Assembly (NCBI RefSeq): GCF_000284315.1
Contig: NC_017094.1
Location: 1,581,486 to 1,645,485, forward strand
Length of the DNA stretch: 64,000 nucleotides
Direction: 5' to 3'
Origin: Leptospirillum ferrooxidans C2-3
GTDB taxonomy: Bacteria; Nitrospirota; Leptospirillia; Leptospirillales; Leptospirillaceae
A program made the translations under genes and the position numbers. The notes beneath the pieces were generated by a model. The model did no database searches. It worked only from the letters and a program-made list of their open reading frames with translations, and was not told the DNA's origin. Below are positions 61,605-64,000 of the stretch, piece after piece (the stretch's first letter is position 1; each line of letters starts with the position of its first letter).

Positions 61605-63464
61605 ATGGATGAAATGGCTGAGATCATAAACACCGGGACGGAAAATGTTTTTTCTCCCGAGATTCTGGAAAGAATCCGGATGGCTCCATGCGAACCAGGC
61701 GTCTATATCATGAAAGACGCCGATGGGCATGTCCTTTACGTAGGAAAATCACGGAACCTTAGAGACCGAATAAGATCCTACTTTACCACCCGAACCGGTC
61801 GTGGGAACCGGATCGCCATGATGGTCACGAAAATCCGGAATATTGATACCATCGTAACGCAAACCGAAGTCGATGCACTCATTCTCGAAAACAGCCTCAT
61901 CAAAAAATACCGCCCAAAATACAATGTCTTGCTGAGGGATGATAAAACCTATCCTCTCTTAAGGTTTACATGGCAAGAATCCTTCCCAAGACTTTCTGTC
62001 GTCAGAAAAATCCAGAATGATGGCGCACTTTACTTTGGTCCATTTGTTTCCCCTGGAGCTCTCAAGGATACATTAAGGCTCGTAACCCGAACATTTCCCC
62101 TGGCTTCCTGCGAAATCCCGCTGGACGGATCGACCGAAAGACCTTGTGTCGAGTACCAGATACAGAGATGTCTCGGACCATGCGCCGGCCTTGTTTCCAT
62201 TCCGGACTACCGGAAAGTCGCCAATGAGGTCCGGCTATTTCTCGAGGGAAAAAATGATGACCTGCTCAGGGCCCTTCATCAGGAAATGACAACACTTGCA
62301 AAAGATCTGCGATTTGAAGAGGCTGCAAAAATACGGGACAGATTCCTAAACGTTTCAATGATTCAGGAAAAACAAGGCATTTCCTTCGACATTCAACATT
62401 CTGTGGATGTCGTGGCAATCGTTCGGGACGTCCCTTTTGTTCTCATAGAGGTTCTTCAGCTTCGGGGAGGATCGGTGAGTGGAAAACGGGAGATTGATTT
62501 AAAAAATGGTGAAGAAGCCACCGATTCTGAACTTCTTGGAGCTTTTTTCGATCAATATTATGGCAAGGACCTCTCGACCATACCGGACGAGATTCTCATT
62601 GGAAGTCCCCTGTCTGAAGAAGAGCTCATGAGTCTCAGCTGGCTCACCGAAAAGAAAGGTGGGAAAGTAAGAATCCACCATCCACTTCGTGGAGACAGAA
62701 AAATCCTTCTGGATCTTTCCATCAAAAATGGTCAGGAAGCACTTATTGAACAGAAAAAACAAAAAGGGGCTTTCAAGGAAGCACTTATTGAACTTGCAGA
62801 AATTCTGGGGCTCGAAGCTCCTCCATCCCTGATGGCTTGTGTTGACATATCCAATATAGGGGATGCTTTTCCCGTCGCATCGTACGTTACTTTCCGGGAT
62901 GGCAAACCAGAAAGGTCCGGCTATAGGAAATTCAGGATCCAGCTTGAAAAAGGACAGGATGACTTCAAAATGCTCGCACATGTGATGGAACGCCAATTCA
63001 AGGAAAACCCGCTTCCGGATCTCTTGGTCATCGATGGTGGACCGGGACAGCTTGGTGCCTGTGTTGAAAGGCTCCAGGAAATGTCGGTTCTTCCTGTCTC
63101 CCGGGGCGTTGTCTCCATTGCAAAAGAACGCTTCAGAACAGGAAAGCTTGAACGCATTTTCATCCCGGGAATGGAAAACCCGGTCATTCTCCCTCCACAC
63201 AGTAAAGCAACCCATATTCTGGTCCACATGAGAGACGAGGCCCATCGATTTGCCATTACCTACCATCGATCCCTCAGGGAAAACATCCTGAGAGAGTCAA
63301 GACTTCTCAAAATTCCCGGAATCGGACCCGAGCGTGAAAAAAAGTTGCTGAAAGAGTTCCGCTCGTTCAACGCGATCATGGCCGCTCCCGTCGAAGAGAT
63401 CATGCGCGTTGCCGGAGTCTCCCAAAAGGTGGCCCAAGCGATCCTTGATATGGGGAAAGACTGA
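61605..63464 (+). CDS. uvrC: excinuclease ABC subunit C
   Basis: A 619-residue nuclease that makes both incisions in nucleotide excision repair. Domains: GIY-YIG (PGVYIMKDADGHVLYVGKSR, near residues 30-50), Cys-rich segment (CEIPLDGSTERPCVEYQI, CLGPCAG), UVR motif (KDLRFEEAAKIRD), RNase-H-like domain (ACVDISNIGDAFPVAS, LLVIDGGPGQL) and a C-terminal HhH pair (LLKIPGIGPEREKKLL, VAGVSQKVAQAIL). Start uncertain: ATG 61605 or 61614; an upstream GTG at 61572 is less likely. Confidence 0.96.
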   Translation: MDEMAEIINTGTENVFSPEILERIRMAPCEPGVYIMKDADGHVLYVGKSRNLRDRIRSYFTTRTGRGNRIAMMVTKIRNIDTIVTQTEVDALILENSLIKKYRPKYNVLLRDDKTYPLLRFTWQESFPRLSVVRKIQNDGALYFGPFVSPGALKDTLRLVTRTFPLASCEIPLDGSTERPCVEYQIQRCLGPCAGLVSIPDYRKVANEVRLFLEGKNDDLLRALHQEMTTLAKDLRFEEAAKIRDRFLNVSMIQEKQGISFDIQHSVDVVAIVRDVPFVLIEVLQLRGGSVSGKREIDLKNGEEATDSELLGAFFDQYYGKDLSTIPDEILIGSPLSEEELMSLSWLTEKKGGKVRIHHPLRGDRKILLDLSIKNGQEALIEQKKQKGAFKEALIELAEILGLEAPPSLMACVDISNIGDAFPVASYVTFRDGKPERSGYRKFRIQLEKGQDDFKMLAHVMERQFKENPLPDLLVIDGGPGQLGACVERLQEMSVLPVSRGVVSIAKERFRTGKLERIFIPGMENPVILPPHSKATHILVHMRDEAHRFAITYHRSLRENILRESRLLKIPGIGPEREKKLLKEFRSFNAIMAAPVEEIMRVAGVSQKVAQAILDMGKD

Positions 63465-63466
63465 AC

Positions 63467-64000
63467 ATGTTTACAAAACTTCTTCTTGTCGGGTCAGGAC
63501 TGCTCATTGTCAGTCTTGGCACCATCCTGAGAAAATACGTTGACCCTCTTTTTGACGACTACCCGCTTCTTGCGACTCTTGCGCTAGGACTCGTCATACT
63601 GACCTTTATCACAGCGATCATGATCACCAGCACAAACTACGCAAAGCCTTTGCCCGTTCGTTCGAAAAAGAAAAGACCCGGAGACACTCCCCCTCCGCCC
63701 ATCTCATTTTTTCTGGAATGGGGAATCATTGCCTCAATCATGACCATGATAGGGATTCATTTTTCAAGTTCTCAGTCAACCCTCGCATGGGGACTCTGGA
63801 TAACAAGCGGAACAATTTTCATTTCCTGCCTGTTTTTCCTGATGATTCCCTCAACAATCCCCCAACAGCTTCCCGGAGGAGAAGTCGGAACCCAGCAAAA
63901 CATCCTGCATCTTCCTCCTGGAGCCTTTGCATTCTGGACAACCTCCATTTTTACCGGTGTATTTTTCCTTGTGATGGGTGCCGTTCTGAAGCCCTACGCA
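63467..64000 (+). CDS. multi-pass membrane protein, 3' end beyond window
   Basis: Open from ATG 63467 to the window end (178 codons). It has four or five hydrophobic spans: LLLVGSGLLIVSLGTIL, LLATLALGLVILTFITAIMI, LEWGIIASIMTMIGIHF, LWITSGTIFISCLFFLMI and FAFWTTSIFTGVFFLVMGA. A basic Pro-rich loop lies near residue 65. It starts 2 bp after the uvrC stop. No family recognised. Confidence 0.7.
   Translation, partial: MFTKLLLVGSGLLIVSLGTILRKYVDPLFDDYPLLATLALGLVILTFITAIMITSTNYAKPLPVRSKKKRPGDTPPPPISFFLEWGIIASIMTMIGIHFSSSQSTLAWGLWITSGTIFISCLFFLMIPSTIPQQLPGGEVGTQQNILHLPPGAFAFWTTSIFTGVFFLVMGAVLKPYA

Noticed and set aside
1-64000. CRISPR array
   Set aside because: No regularly spaced direct repeats were seen on reading; the only repeats are IS ends and isolated palindromes.

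Overview
The window looks like a chromosomal segment of a chemolithotrophic bacterium of the Nitrospirota, most likely Leptospirillum. This rests on gene order, moderate GC and remembered similarity of the IS and housekeeping proteins; no search was run, so treat the genus as inference. It has a conserved translation/RNA-processing block, a compact mobile-element pile-up, a long stretch of small accessory genes mostly on the minus strand, a tRNA-Thr gene, and a second conserved block.

Layout. 1-2037 (minus): acpS (start only), pdxJ and an M16 zinc protease. 2038-11100: mobile block. An IS110-family transposase gene is split by a group II intron (3033-5265) and by an IS21-type element (5592-8048, 8-bp target duplication). 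Removing both restores one 361-codon frame. A divergent tnpA-tnpB element (IS200/IS605 type) follows. 11143-22165 (minus): terminator, a 39-residue membrane peptide, pnp, rpsO, truB, rbfA, terminator, infB, nusA, rimP, a small lipoprotein, a DUF4337-like membrane protein and cheV. 22608-24965: a methyltransferase and an IS1380-type element.

25347-52353: accessory region. It holds many short enzyme genes (GNAT acetyltransferases, NTF2/SnoaL-like proteins, cupins, flavin/PNPOx proteins, EthD, PEBP, SRPBCC, hydrolases) mixed with regulators (LuxR, three TetR, Rrf2, ArsR, MarR, AraC-MGMT). Many genes overlap by 4 bp (ATGA), which suggests co-transcription. Several regulator genes have inverted repeats just upstream that look like operators (38062-38093, 44216-44228, 50374-50406, 50512-50525). 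Decayed pieces (a frameshifted hydrolase, a truncated hydrolase next to an IS3 remnant) show that the region is in flux. It ends facing the 3' end of a tRNA-Thr gene (52971-53046).

53380-64000: DsbA-like protein, a short coiled-coil protein, prepilin peptidase, universal stress protein, phoH, a membrane HD phosphohydrolase, ybeY and ftsY on the plus strand, then aroE and a small membrane protein on the minus strand, then uvrC and a partial multi-pass membrane protein.

No CRISPR array, rRNA, phage structural gene or classical restriction/defence operon was seen. The strongest unusual signal is the nested IS110 / group II intron / IS21 structure, where the intron sits between two predicted catalytic Asp codons of the IS110 recombinase.
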